Assembly (NCBI RefSeq): GCF_030056795.1
Contig: NZ_JASHKQ010000009.1
Coordinates: 1-64,000, forward strand
Direction of reading: 5' to 3'
Length of the DNA: 64,000 nt
Origin: Rhodococcus sp. IEGM 1381
Lineage (GTDB): Bacteria > Actinomycetota > Actinomycetes > Mycobacteriales > Mycobacteriaceae
Part shown: piece after piece, positions 55,491-62,827 of the stretch
Numbering within the stretch: the first letter of the stretch is position 1
Layout: each line of letters starts with the position of its first letter
Translations under genes and position numbers: made by a program
The notes under the pieces: model-generated
Told to the model about the DNA's origin: nothing
Databases searched by the model: none
Seen by the model: the letters and a program-made list of their open reading frames with translations, nothing else

Positions 55491-55567
55491 GCCCTCGTAT
55501 CCCAATTGGCAGAGGAAACGGATTCAAAACCCGTCCAGTGTGAGTTCGAGTCTCACCGAGGGCACCA
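55491..55567 (+). tRNA. tRNA-like gene with CAA (Leu) anticodon and short variable loop
   Basis: 7-bp acceptor GCCCTCG/CGAGGGC, discriminator A and encoded CCA. The D arm is tRNA-Leu-like (3-bp TCC/GGA stem, 11-nt loop with TTGG). Anticodon loop TTCAAAA gives CAA, reading UUG (Leu). T arm GTGAG-TTCGAGT-CTCAC is perfect. However, only 5 nt (CCAGT) lie between anticodon and T stems, whereas bacterial tRNA-Leu normally has a long class II variable arm. The anticodon stem also has an A-C mismatch next to the loop. It may be a degenerate, non-standard or regulatory tRNA. Confidence 0.8.
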
Positions 55568-55630
55568 CAGCAACACAGGCGAGTCGCCACGACGGTAAAC
55601 GCTGCCCACGATCGCGCCTACAGTGGAGTG

Positions 55631-55807
55631 ATGTACATACCCAGCAGTCTTCGTTGCCATGACACCAGTGCGGGCAGTTTGTGCGCAGCGAAGGTCGACC
55701 ATCGTTTCGGGGATTCGGCGGACCAGTCCGCTCAGTGGGTCTACTACACCTGCAGTGCGGACTCCGCTCACGAGACCGGTTACGTCGACCGCCTGGTCAC
55801 TGCCTGA
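55631..55807 (+). CDS. small protein, 58 residues
   Basis: ATG 55631 to TGA 55807. Hydrophilic, with two cysteines (SLRCHDTSAGSLCAA) and one more in YYTCSADS; no signal peptide or membrane helix. TACAGT, a possible -10, lies 6 nt before the ATG, which fits leaderless transcription seen elsewhere in the window. It ends 3 nt before the ATPase gene, so the two are probably co-transcribed. Not recognised as a known family. Confidence 0.6.
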   Translation: MYIPSSLRCHDTSAGSLCAAKVDHRFGDSADQSAQWVYYTCSADSAHETGYVDRLVTA

Positions 55808-55810
55808 ATC

Positions 55811-56542
55811 ATGTTCGTAGAACGCGCCTATGTCCACGCCGACGATGTCGGATCGGACTGGCCCTTCACCGTGCCTGCAGTCGCCGACCTCGCTCGCGAC
55901 GGACTCGAGTTCCTCGCACCGGTCACAATTCTGGTCGGCGACAACGGTTCCGGTAAATCGACCCTCGTCGAGGCAATCGCCGAGGGTTTCGGAATCGATG
56001 CCCGCGGCGGTCGGGCGGCGCAGCAGTCGCGTCGGCTCGACGAGGTGACCAGCGCCCTCGGCGAGGTACTCGAACTCGAGACCACGCCGCGGGGTTCTCG
56101 AATGCTTCGTGGCCCACGACTGCAGAAGCGCGGCTTCTTCCTGCGCGCCGAGACCGCGTTCGACATGGCCGAGAACCTCGGCGGCATACCGGGTTTCTGG
56201 GACGAGAACACCGCCGAGATGAGCCACGGCGAAGGGTTCCTGACCATGTTCGGTGCGATGTTGACCGAGCCCGGTTTCTACGTTCTGGACGAGCCGGAAT
56301 CGCCCCTGTCGTTCACCGCGAGCCTGCAGCTCGTTGCACTGATGTCCGAGCTGGGCAACGAGGGCGCGCAGATCGTCTGCGCCACCCACTCACCGATTCT
56401 GGCGTCGACCCCCGGTGCCGACATCGTCGAAGTCGGCGAACACGGTCTACGCCGAAGTACCTGGGACGAGCTCGAATTGGTACAGCACTGGCGTCGCTAC
56501 CTCGACGACCCGAACAGCTACCTTCGTCATCTGCTCGACTGA
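55811..56542 (+). CDS. small ABC/SMC-like AAA ATPase
   Basis: 243 residues. Walker A GDNGSGKST near residues 43-51, an ABC signature-like MSHGEGFLTMF, Walker B FYVLDEPESPLS and the H-loop ATHSPIL. It resembles stand-alone AAA ATPases related to RecF/SMC heads, without a coiled coil or membrane segment. The partner is unknown. It overlaps the converging AraC gene by 16 bp. Confidence 0.88.
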   Translation: MFVERAYVHADDVGSDWPFTVPAVADLARDGLEFLAPVTILVGDNGSGKSTLVEAIAEGFGIDARGGRAAQQSRRLDEVTSALGEVLELETTPRGSRMLRGPRLQKRGFFLRAETAFDMAENLGGIPGFWDENTAEMSHGEGFLTMFGAMLTEPGFYVLDEPESPLSFTASLQLVALMSELGNEGAQIVCATHSPILASTPGADIVEVGEHGLRRSTWDELELVQHWRRYLDDPNSYLRHLLD

Positions 56543-57519
56543 CCGTCGGCCATCGACACCGCTTCTCGACGGCGCACACTTCCCGGGGAGATGCCCGTCG
56601 CGCGTTTGAACGCCTTACCGAACGCAGCCTCCGACAGATATCCACTGCGCCGGGCCAATTCGGCCAACACCACATCCTCGGATCGCAATGTCTCGTAGGC
56701 GACCTGCATCCGCCACGTTGCCAGATAGCTCATCGCAGAGTCGCCGACCAGCTCGGTGAACCGTGCCGAGAACGCCGAGCGGGACATGTTCGCCCTCGAT
56801 GCCAGAGCCGCAACGGTCCACCGCTCATGAGGGTGTCGATGAATCAGCGCCAACGCCGCTCCGATCCGATCGTCCTGCAATGCGCCGAGCCAACCCGACT
56901 GCGCGCCCGGCGTGTTCGCGATCCACGACCGTAACGCGTGGATCACCAGAATGTCGGACAGCCGGGTGATCACCGCTTCTCCCCCGGGCTCGAGCACGCG
57001 CGCTTCCTCCGCGACCATGGCCAGCACGCTCTGCATCCTCGATTGCCTCGGGCCGGGATCGGCGTCGACCACCACCAGCGCGGGCAGCAGGCGAACGAGC
57101 TTCTGCGCTGCAGGATGATCCAATCGAACCGCCCCGCAGACGAGGCTCGCAACATGGCCGGCACCGCCCGCGTCGTGAGTGATCACCGCGTAGCGATCGC
57201 TGATGTACTCGTGCGGGAGGTCGTGGACGCTCGTCGCGCGAACCGACGCATCGACCCCTGCTGCGAGCACATGCCCTCGCCCGTGCGGTACCAACGCGAA
57301 ATCGCCGGGCACCAGCTCCCGCGTCCGCTCGCCGGGAACCGACAGCAGGCACCGACCGTCCACCACAGTGTGAAACCACAGCGCATCCTCCATGGCGGGC
57401 AGTGCGAGACCCCAGGATCCGCTCAGCTCGGAGCGGACGTAGAACGATCCGGTCATTCGTAGAAAGTGCAGCGCTTCACCCAAGGGGTCGGACGACTTCC
57501 ATGGATCCGCGCCACGCAT
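56527..57519 (-). CDS. AraC-family transcription regulator
   Basis: 330 residues. An N-terminal cupin-like (AraC-binding) domain covers ~20-190 (ELVPGDFALVPHGRGHVL). The C-terminal HTH pair covers ~225-320 (ALASRANMSRSAFSARFTELVGDSAMSYL; LAELARRSGYLSEAAFGKAFKRATGISP, DNA about 56560-56840). It is divergent from the DUF1772 gene, and the 122-bp space carries two operator-like structures, so it very likely controls that gene and itself. The ligand is unknown. ATG 57519 has no clear ribosome site; internal M22 is an alternative. Confidence 0.92.
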   Translation of the reverse strand: MRGADPWKSSDPLGEALHFLRMTGSFYVRSELSGSWGLALPAMEDALWFHTVVDGRCLLSVPGERTRELVPGDFALVPHGRGHVLAAGVDASVRATSVHDLPHEYISDRYAVITHDAGGAGHVASLVCGAVRLDHPAAQKLVRLLPALVVVDADPGPRQSRMQSVLAMVAEEARVLEPGGEAVITRLSDILVIHALRSWIANTPGAQSGWLGALQDDRIGAALALIHRHPHERWTVAALASRANMSRSAFSARFTELVGDSAMSYLATWRMQVAYETLRSEDVVLAELARRSGYLSEAAFGKAFKRATGISPGSVRRREAVSMADGQSSR

Positions 57520-57522
57520 ACG

Positions 57523-57550
57523 CCGATCGTCTCACGAGATGGACGATCGG
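57523..57550. promoter_or_regulatory. 9-bp inverted repeat at the AraC-gene start
   Basis: CCGATCGTC and GACGATCGG, exact reverse complements separated by 10 nt, begin 4 bp upstream of the AraC-family start codon. It could be an operator for autorepression or a hairpin in the leader mRNA. Confidence 0.55.
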
Positions 57551-57560
57551 ACATCGAATA

Positions 57561-57595
57561 CAGCTTTTCGGGCATTGCCCATCCAGCTTTTCGGG
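57561..57595. promoter_or_regulatory. tandem direct repeat CAGCTTTTCGGG (AraC operator)
   Basis: Two identical 12-bp copies at 57561-57572 and 57584-57595, start-to-start 23 bp, about two helical turns. This geometry is typical of AraC-type activator sites, which are contacted by two monomers on one face of DNA. The repeats lie about 45-80 bp upstream of the DUF1772 start. Confidence 0.75.
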
Positions 57596-57641
57596 GTCAC
57601 AGTGGACTACAGAACGCCATTGGACGAAAGGAACCACCCTG

Positions 57642-58130
57642 ATGGACCGAATGCTCGCGGTCGCCACCGCCGTTGCCGCCGTCGGATGCGGGCTCGTCGC
57701 AGGAGTGCTGCTCGCCTTCTCCATCAGCGTGCTTCCCGGCCTGGCAACATTGCCGGTGCCCGACGCGATCTCCGCGATGCAGAGATTCAATGCGGCGATT
57801 CTCAATCCGGTGTTTCTCGGCCTGTTTTTCGGGACGGCCGTATCGTGCACTCTCGCAGCAGTTCTCGCCGTGTCGACCGGTCGGGGTTCACCCGTGCTCG
57901 TGGTGAGCAGTGCCGTTCTCTACGTTCTCGGATGCTTCGCGATCACGACTGTTCTCAACGTCCCCCTCAACGACGCGTTGGCCGGTGTGGATCCCGGCAG
58001 TGCTGCCGGCGCCCAGGTGTGGCAGAACTTCACCGACAAGTGGACGCGATGGAACAACGTCAGGACGGTTGCTGCGACTGCCGCCTGCGCCGTCCTGATC
58101 TTGGGTCAGGGCAGATCGGCACTGGGCTGA
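57642..58130 (+). CDS. DUF1772 membrane protein
   Basis: 162 residues with four hydrophobic helices (AVATAVAAVGCGLVAGVLLAF; FLGLFFGTAVSCTLAAVLAV; LVVSSAVLYVLGCFAITTVLNV; VRTVAATAACAVLIL) and the conserved WNNVRT stretch of the DUF1772 (anthrone-oxygenase-like) family. AAAGGA lies 9 nt before ATG 57642. It is paired with a divergent AraC regulator. Its last 25 bp overlap the converging small gene. Confidence 0.88.
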   Translation: MDRMLAVATAVAAVGCGLVAGVLLAFSISVLPGLATLPVPDAISAMQRFNAAILNPVFLGLFFGTAVSCTLAAVLAVSTGRGSPVLVVSSAVLYVLGCFAITTVLNVPLNDALAGVDPGSAAGAQVWQNFTDKWTRWNNVRTVAATAACAVLILGQGRSALG

Positions 58131-58318
58131 TCGGACACCGAATCCTGGTGTCGCTTGCGGATTTCTTCCTCGAACCGCGCGATGAGGTGGTCGGTGTCGG
58201 CGGTCGAGACATCCCGCGCGCCTTCGTCCATCGCGGCGTCACGCCCCCGGCGCAGTGCGGCGAGTTCGGCTTCGAGTTCGTTGTTGTCGAGTACGCGTGG
58301 ATCCAACATGACATCCAT
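58106..58318 (-). CDS. small DUF6158-like protein, 70 residues
   Basis: Encodes LDPRVLDNNELEAELAALRR onward, a helical, strongly charged protein of the length and pattern of DUF6158 proteins in actinobacteria (LDDxxLxxEL...TRR...LExEYxRR); this family match is from memory and moderate. ATG 58318 has GGGGGA 5-6 nt upstream. It overlaps the end of the converging DUF1772 gene. Function is unknown. Confidence 0.65.
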   Translation of the reverse strand: MDVMLDPRVLDNNELEAELAALRRGRDAAMDEGARDVSTADTDHLIARFEEEIRKRHQDSVSDQPSADLP

Positions 58319-58366
58319 TGTGGTCCCCCGTCCGCCGCCCCCGCGGGGATTTGCTGTAATCACGGA

Positions 58367-58885
58367 ATGAACGTCGTGCACAGCTTCGAGCCGATAGTCG
58401 GACCGGACGCAACCATCCTGATCCTGGGGTCCATGCCCGGCGTCGCGTCGCTGACCGCGCAGCAGTACTACGCCCACCCACGAAATGCGTTCTGGCCGAT
58501 CATGGGAACGGTATTCGGTGCCGGCCCCGAGCTTCTCTACGACGATCGAACCGAGCGCCTTCGCAGCCACGGGATTGCGGTCTGGGACGTACTGAAACTG
58601 TGCACGCGTGCGGGAAGTCTGGACTCGGCGATCGTCGAATCCTCCATCGTGGCAAACGATTTCGAGAATCTGTTCGCCGAGAATCCCGGCATCGACAGGG
58701 TGTTCTTCAACGGAGCCAAGGCCGCCGAGAGCTACCGTCGCCACGTGACGACGGTGACACCCCACGTGACATTCACACGACTACCGTCGACCAGCCCGGC
58801 GCACGCCTCACTGAACCTCGATGCGAAGACGCGCGCGTGGTCGGATGCACTCAGGCGCGGACCCGCGTCGGGAAGTGGCGAATGA
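58367..58885 (+). CDS. DNA-deoxyinosine / uracil-DNA glycosylase family (HDG-like)
   Basis: 172 residues. Uracil-DNA-glycosylase superfamily, family 6-like: ILILGSMPGVASL, QQYYAHPRNAFWPIM and the late LPSTSPAHA loop. Family 6 enzymes remove hypoxanthine from DNA. ATG 58367 has TGTAAT 6 nt upstream and no ribosome site, so it may be leaderless. It overlaps the end of the converging tesB by 35 bp. Confidence 0.88.
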   Translation: MNVVHSFEPIVGPDATILILGSMPGVASLTAQQYYAHPRNAFWPIMGTVFGAGPELLYDDRTERLRSHGIAVWDVLKLCTRAGSLDSAIVESSIVANDFENLFAENPGIDRVFFNGAKAAESYRRHVTTVTPHVTFTRLPSTSPAHASLNLDAKTRAWSDALRRGPASGSGE

Positions 58886-59780
58886 GACCTTCCTGCACGA
58901 CGGTAGCCAGCAACAGACCGTCCATCGAAAAGAAGCGGCCGGTGGCCAGGCCTCGCGAGCCGGCGGCCACGGGCGATTCGGTGGCATAGAGGGCCCACTC
59001 GTCGAATCGGAACGGGCGGTGGAACCAGATGGAATGGTTGACCGTCGCCGCAACGATGCGGTCGAGTCCCCACGACAGGCCGTGAGTGGTGATGATCGAG
59101 TCGAGCACCGTCGTGTCCGACGCGTAGCCCATGGTCGCGGCATGGAAGATAGAGGCGTCGGGCAGATCCCCGTCGGCCTTCATCCACACGCGATTGTGGT
59201 TGAGCTTCTCGCCGGTGCCGTGCATGATCCACGCCGGATCGTTCGCGTAGCGCATGTCGATCGGTTTGAGGGCGTCGACGAACATCTGTAGCCGGTCCTC
59301 GTACCCGACAAAGTGATCGCCGAGCGGAGGCAGTGCGTCGGGGTACGGAACCTCGGGCACCTCGACGCTGTGCTCGAGTCCCTTGCCGAAATCCTGGAAG
59401 GCCGCGAGCATGACGAACAGCTCGTTGCCGTCCTGCACCGCGGTGACCTGGCGGTTGGCGAAGGCTCGGCCATCGCGTTGACGAGAGACCCGGTACTCGA
59501 TGGGCTTCTTGACGTCACCACCGCGGATGAAATGAGCATTGATCGCATGCACGTCCCGCGAGGTACCGGAGACGGTGCGGCCGGCCGCGATCAGGCCCTG
59601 AGCAACGAGTTGCCCCCCGAACGTACGGCTCCCCACCTGCTCGGGGTGAACGCCGACGAACACGTCCTCCTCGATCTCCTCCAGTGCGAGGAGATCGAGG
59701 AGCGTCTCGAGATCGGTCTTGCGTACAGCTGTACTGCTCGACGCGCTTTCGCTGACGCCGGTTCCCCCCGCTTCGACCAC
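58851..59780 (-). CDS. tesB: acyl-CoA thioesterase II
   Basis: 309 residues, double hot-dog TesB type: FVGVHPEQVGSRTFGGQLVAQ near residues 41-61, HAINAHFIRGGD and the C-terminal HSIWFHRPFRFDEWALY half. It hydrolyses medium/long-chain acyl-CoA. GTG 59780 starts immediately after the pyk TAA, with GAGGA inside the pyk end, so the genes are translationally linked as in M. tuberculosis Rv1617-Rv1618. Confidence 0.95.
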   Translation of the reverse strand: MVEAGGTGVSESASSSTAVRKTDLETLLDLLALEEIEEDVFVGVHPEQVGSRTFGGQLVAQGLIAAGRTVSGTSRDVHAINAHFIRGGDVKKPIEYRVSRQRDGRAFANRQVTAVQDGNELFVMLAAFQDFGKGLEHSVEVPEVPYPDALPPLGDHFVGYEDRLQMFVDALKPIDMRYANDPAWIMHGTGEKLNHNRVWMKADGDLPDASIFHAATMGYASDTTVLDSIITTHGLSWGLDRIVAATVNHSIWFHRPFRFDEWALYATESPVAAGSRGLATGRFFSMDGLLLATVVQEGLIRHFPTRVRA

Positions 59781-61199
59781 TTACCGGTCCTCTTCTCCGA
59801 TTCGGTGCACATGGATCAAGTTGGTCGAGCCTACTGTGCCGGGAGGGGCACCGGCCACGATCACGACCTGATCGCCCTTGTTGTACCGACCGAGTTCGAG
59901 CAGCGCCTTGTCGACCTCTTTCACCATCGCGTCCGTCGAGCCCACGTCGGGGACCAGGAACGTTTCGGTTCCCCAGCTCAGCGACAGTTGGCTCCGGACC
60001 TCGGAGATGGAGGTGAAGGCGAGCAACGGAAGCTTGGTGTGCAGACGAGCCAACCGTCGAACGGTGTCACCCGACTGGGTGAACGCCACGAGTGCCTTCG
60101 CATCCAGGCGCTCGCCGATGTCACGGGCGGCGTACGAGATGACGCCACGCTTGGTGCGCGGGACGTGCGTCAGCGGAGGAACACTGTCGCCCTCGGTCTC
60201 GACCGTCTCGACGATGCGGGCCATCGTCCGCACGGTTTCCATCACGTACTTACCGACCGAGGTCTCACCGGAGAGCATGACCGCGTCGGTACCGTCGAGC
60301 ACGGCGTTGGCGACGTCGGACGCCTCGGCGCGCGTCGGGCGGGAGTTCTCGATCATCGATTCGAGCATCTGGGTCGCCACGATGACGGGCTTGGCGTTGG
60401 CGCGGGCGATCTGGATGGCGCGCTTCTGCACCAGCGGCACCTGCTCGAGCGGCAACTCGACGCCGAGGTCACCGCGGGCGACCATGATCGCGTCGAACGC
60501 GAGCACGATGGCTTCGAGGTTGTCGACGGCCTCGGGCTTCTCGAGCTTGGCGATGACCGGAACTCGGCGGCCGACGCGGTCCATCACGGCGTGGACGAGT
60601 TCGACGTCCGCGGGCGAACGCACGAACGAGAGCGCGATGAAGTCGACACCCAGGGCGAGGGCGAACTCGAGGTCGGCGATGTCCTTCTCGCTCATGGCGG
60701 GAACGGACACGTCCATGCCCGGCAGGGACACACCCTTGTTGTTGCTGACCGGTCCACCTTCGGTGACACGGCACAACACGTCGTTGCCTTCGACACCGGT
60801 GACCACGAGGCCGACCTTGCCGTCGTCGACGAGCAGGCGGTCGCCTTCCTTGGCGTCCTGGGCCAGCTCTTTGTAGGTGGTCGACACCCGGTCGTGAGTG
60901 CCCTCGCACTCTTCGACGGTGATGCGGATCAGCTCGCCGGCCGCCCAGGTGGTCGAGCCCTCGGCGAAACGCCCGAGACGAATCTTCGGTCCCTGCAGGT
61001 CGGCCAGAATGCCCACGGCTTTGCCGGTGGCGTCCGATGCTGCTCGAACCCTCTCGTAGTTGGCCTGATGATCGGGATGATCACCATGGCTGAAGTTCAG
61101 TCGTGCGACATCCATTCCACTCTCGACGAGTTCGCGGATGCGCTCTGTGGTTGCGGTTGCGGGTCCAAGGGTGCAGACAATCTTCGTACGTCGGCTCAC
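59781..61199 (-). CDS. pyk: pyruvate kinase
   Basis: 472 residues. Glycolytic kinase: the start RRTKIVCTLGPAT, metal/substrate segment MDVARLNFSHG, ADLQGPKIRLG, the signature IAKLEKPEAVDNLEAI with the catalytic Lys and MVARGDLGVE. GTG 61199 has a TAGGCT -10-like hexamer 7 nt upstream and no good ribosome site, consistent with leaderless mRNA. A 14-bp palindrome lies further upstream. Confidence 0.97.
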   Translation of the reverse strand: MSRRTKIVCTLGPATATTERIRELVESGMDVARLNFSHGDHPDHQANYERVRAASDATGKAVGILADLQGPKIRLGRFAEGSTTWAAGELIRITVEECEGTHDRVSTTYKELAQDAKEGDRLLVDDGKVGLVVTGVEGNDVLCRVTEGGPVSNNKGVSLPGMDVSVPAMSEKDIADLEFALALGVDFIALSFVRSPADVELVHAVMDRVGRRVPVIAKLEKPEAVDNLEAIVLAFDAIMVARGDLGVELPLEQVPLVQKRAIQIARANAKPVIVATQMLESMIENSRPTRAEASDVANAVLDGTDAVMLSGETSVGKYVMETVRTMARIVETVETEGDSVPPLTHVPRTKRGVISYAARDIGERLDAKALVAFTQSGDTVRRLARLHTKLPLLAFTSISEVRSQLSLSWGTETFLVPDVGSTDAMVKEVDKALLELGRYNKGDQVVIVAGAPPGTVGSTNLIHVHRIGEEDR

Positions 61200-61206
61200 G
61201 AAAGCG

Positions 61207-61272
61207 AGCCTAGCCGCTGGACGCCGCGTTCTCTATCGCAGACGCATCCAGCTCAATACTACCGATCGGTAG
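61207..61272 (-). promoter_or_regulatory. pyk promoter region with 14-bp palindrome
   Basis: Minus strand: -10 TAGGCT (61212-61207) 7 nt before GTG. The perfect palindrome CTACCGATCGGTAG (61259-61272) lies about 47 bp upstream of it. The palindrome is TetR-operator-like; the regulator is unknown. A clear -35 is not seen. The remainder of the 122-bp gap to gltD holds no gene. Confidence 0.5.
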
Positions 61273-61321
61273 CCTCGCTACCCTGCTGCTGGGACGGTCT
61301 GTACCGGTTCAGAGACGGGGG

Positions 61322-62827
61322 TCACACCACCGCGAGAGGCAGTGCAGTCGGGTGCACCGGCGACGGTAATTCCGAGTGTCCGGTGAGGAAAGCATCGACT
61401 CCGTGGGCCGCCGAACGACCCTCCGCGATCGCCCACACGACCAACGACGCACCGCGATGCGCATCCCCGCACACGAACACCCCGGGTGCCGTGGTCTGCC
61501 AGTCGGGACCACACGAGAGCGCGCCCCGCTTGGTCAGCGCCAGGCCGTACTCGTCGAGTAGCGGACCGTGCTCGACGCCCTCGAAACCGATGGCGAACAA
61601 CGCCAGATCACAGGGCAATTCGATCTCCTCCCCGATGGGCGTGACGATGCGTCGACCGTCCGCGTCGCGCTGCACCTCCACCTCGGCGAGCACCATCGCG
61701 CGAACGTGCCCGCGCTCGTCACCGAGGAATCGCTGGACCGCGACCTGATGACGCACGACGCCACCCTCGGCGTGGGCAGGCGAGGTGCGCAGTACCAACG
61801 GCCACGACGGCCACGGCGAGAGACTCTCGTCGCGAGCCCCCGGCAGCGCGGGGTTGTAGTCGAGTTGCGTCACCGACGCAGCGCCCTGCCGGTGGGCAGT
61901 TCCCAGGCAGTCGGCTCCGGTATCGCCACCGCCGATGATGACCACATGCTTGTCCGCAGCGGAGATGGAGGTGGGACCGTCGCCCTCGCATTCCTTGTTC
62001 GACGGCACCAGATGCTCCATGGCCAGGTGAATGCCGTCGAGATCACGACCGATGACCTCGGCGTTGTCACGAGCCCGCAGAGCTCCGACCGCGAGAACGA
62101 CTGCGTCGAAGGATTCGCGGAGTTGCTCGACGGTGAAGTCGATGCCGACCTCGCAGTCGGTCACGAAATGCGTTCCCTCGGCCCGCATCTGCATCAGGCG
62201 CTGATCCAGCACCGACTTCTCGAGCTTGAACTCGGGAATGCCGTACCGGAGCAGCCCGCCGAGGCGGTCATCCCGCTCGTACACCGTGACGTCGTGTCCG
62301 GCGCGTGTGAGCTGTTGTGCCGCAGCCAATCCCGCAGGACCGGATCCCACGACGGCGACTCGCTTGCCGGTGGTGATCGTCGGCGGCTGCGGAACGATGC
62401 TGCCCTCTTCCCAAGCCAGATCCGCGATGGTCTGCTCGACCCGCTTGATCGTGACGCTACCGCCGGTGGCCGCCTCGGAAATCGAGAGCACACAGGCCGA
62501 TTCACACGGTGCCGGGCACACCCGACCGGTGAATTCCGGGAAGTTGTTGGTCGCGTGCAGTCGGTCACTCGCCGCATCCCAGCGGTCACGACGAACCAGA
62601 TCGTTCCACTCGGGAATCAGATTGCCCAGCGGACAGCCCGCAGTTCCGGAGTGGCAGAACGGAATTCCGCAGTCCATGCAGCGACGTGCCTGATCGGAGA
62701 CCTCCGCGGCCCGTTCGCTCGTCGGCTGGTGCGAATACACTTCTTTCCAGTCCTTCACGCGCTCGCCGATCGGACGCTTGACTGCCTCGCGCTTGACGAC
62801 TTTCAGAAATCCCTGTGGATCAGCCAC
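61322..62827 (-). CDS. gltD: glutamate synthase small subunit
   Basis: 501 residues. FAD- and Fe-S-containing subunit that passes NADPH electrons to GltB for making glutamate from glutamine and 2-oxoglutarate. N-terminal cysteine motifs are CMDCGIPFC...GCPLGN and [12 protein letters not shown]-binding [15 protein letters not shown] and the second GGGDTGADC nucleotide site are present. GTG 62827 is chosen: GGAGG lies 6 nt upstream, and it overlaps the gltB stop by 8 bp, indicating coupling. Confidence 0.96.
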   Translation of the reverse strand: MADPQGFLKVVKREAVKRPIGERVKDWKEVYSHQPTSERAAEVSDQARRCMDCGIPFCHSGTAGCPLGNLIPEWNDLVRRDRWDAASDRLHATNNFPEFTGRVCPAPCESACVLSISEAATGGSVTIKRVEQTIADLAWEEGSIVPQPPTITTGKRVAVVGSGPAGLAAAQQLTRAGHDVTVYERDDRLGGLLRYGIPEFKLEKSVLDQRLMQMRAEGTHFVTDCEVGIDFTVEQLRESFDAVVLAVGALRARDNAEVIGRDLDGIHLAMEHLVPSNKECEGDGPTSISAADKHVVIIGGGDTGADCLGTAHRQGAASVTQLDYNPALPGARDESLSPWPSWPLVLRTSPAHAEGGVVRHQVAVQRFLGDERGHVRAMVLAEVEVQRDADGRRIVTPIGEEIELPCDLALFAIGFEGVEHGPLLDEYGLALTKRGALSCGPDWQTTAPGVFVCGDAHRGASLVVWAIAEGRSAAHGVDAFLTGHSELPSPVHPTALPLAVV

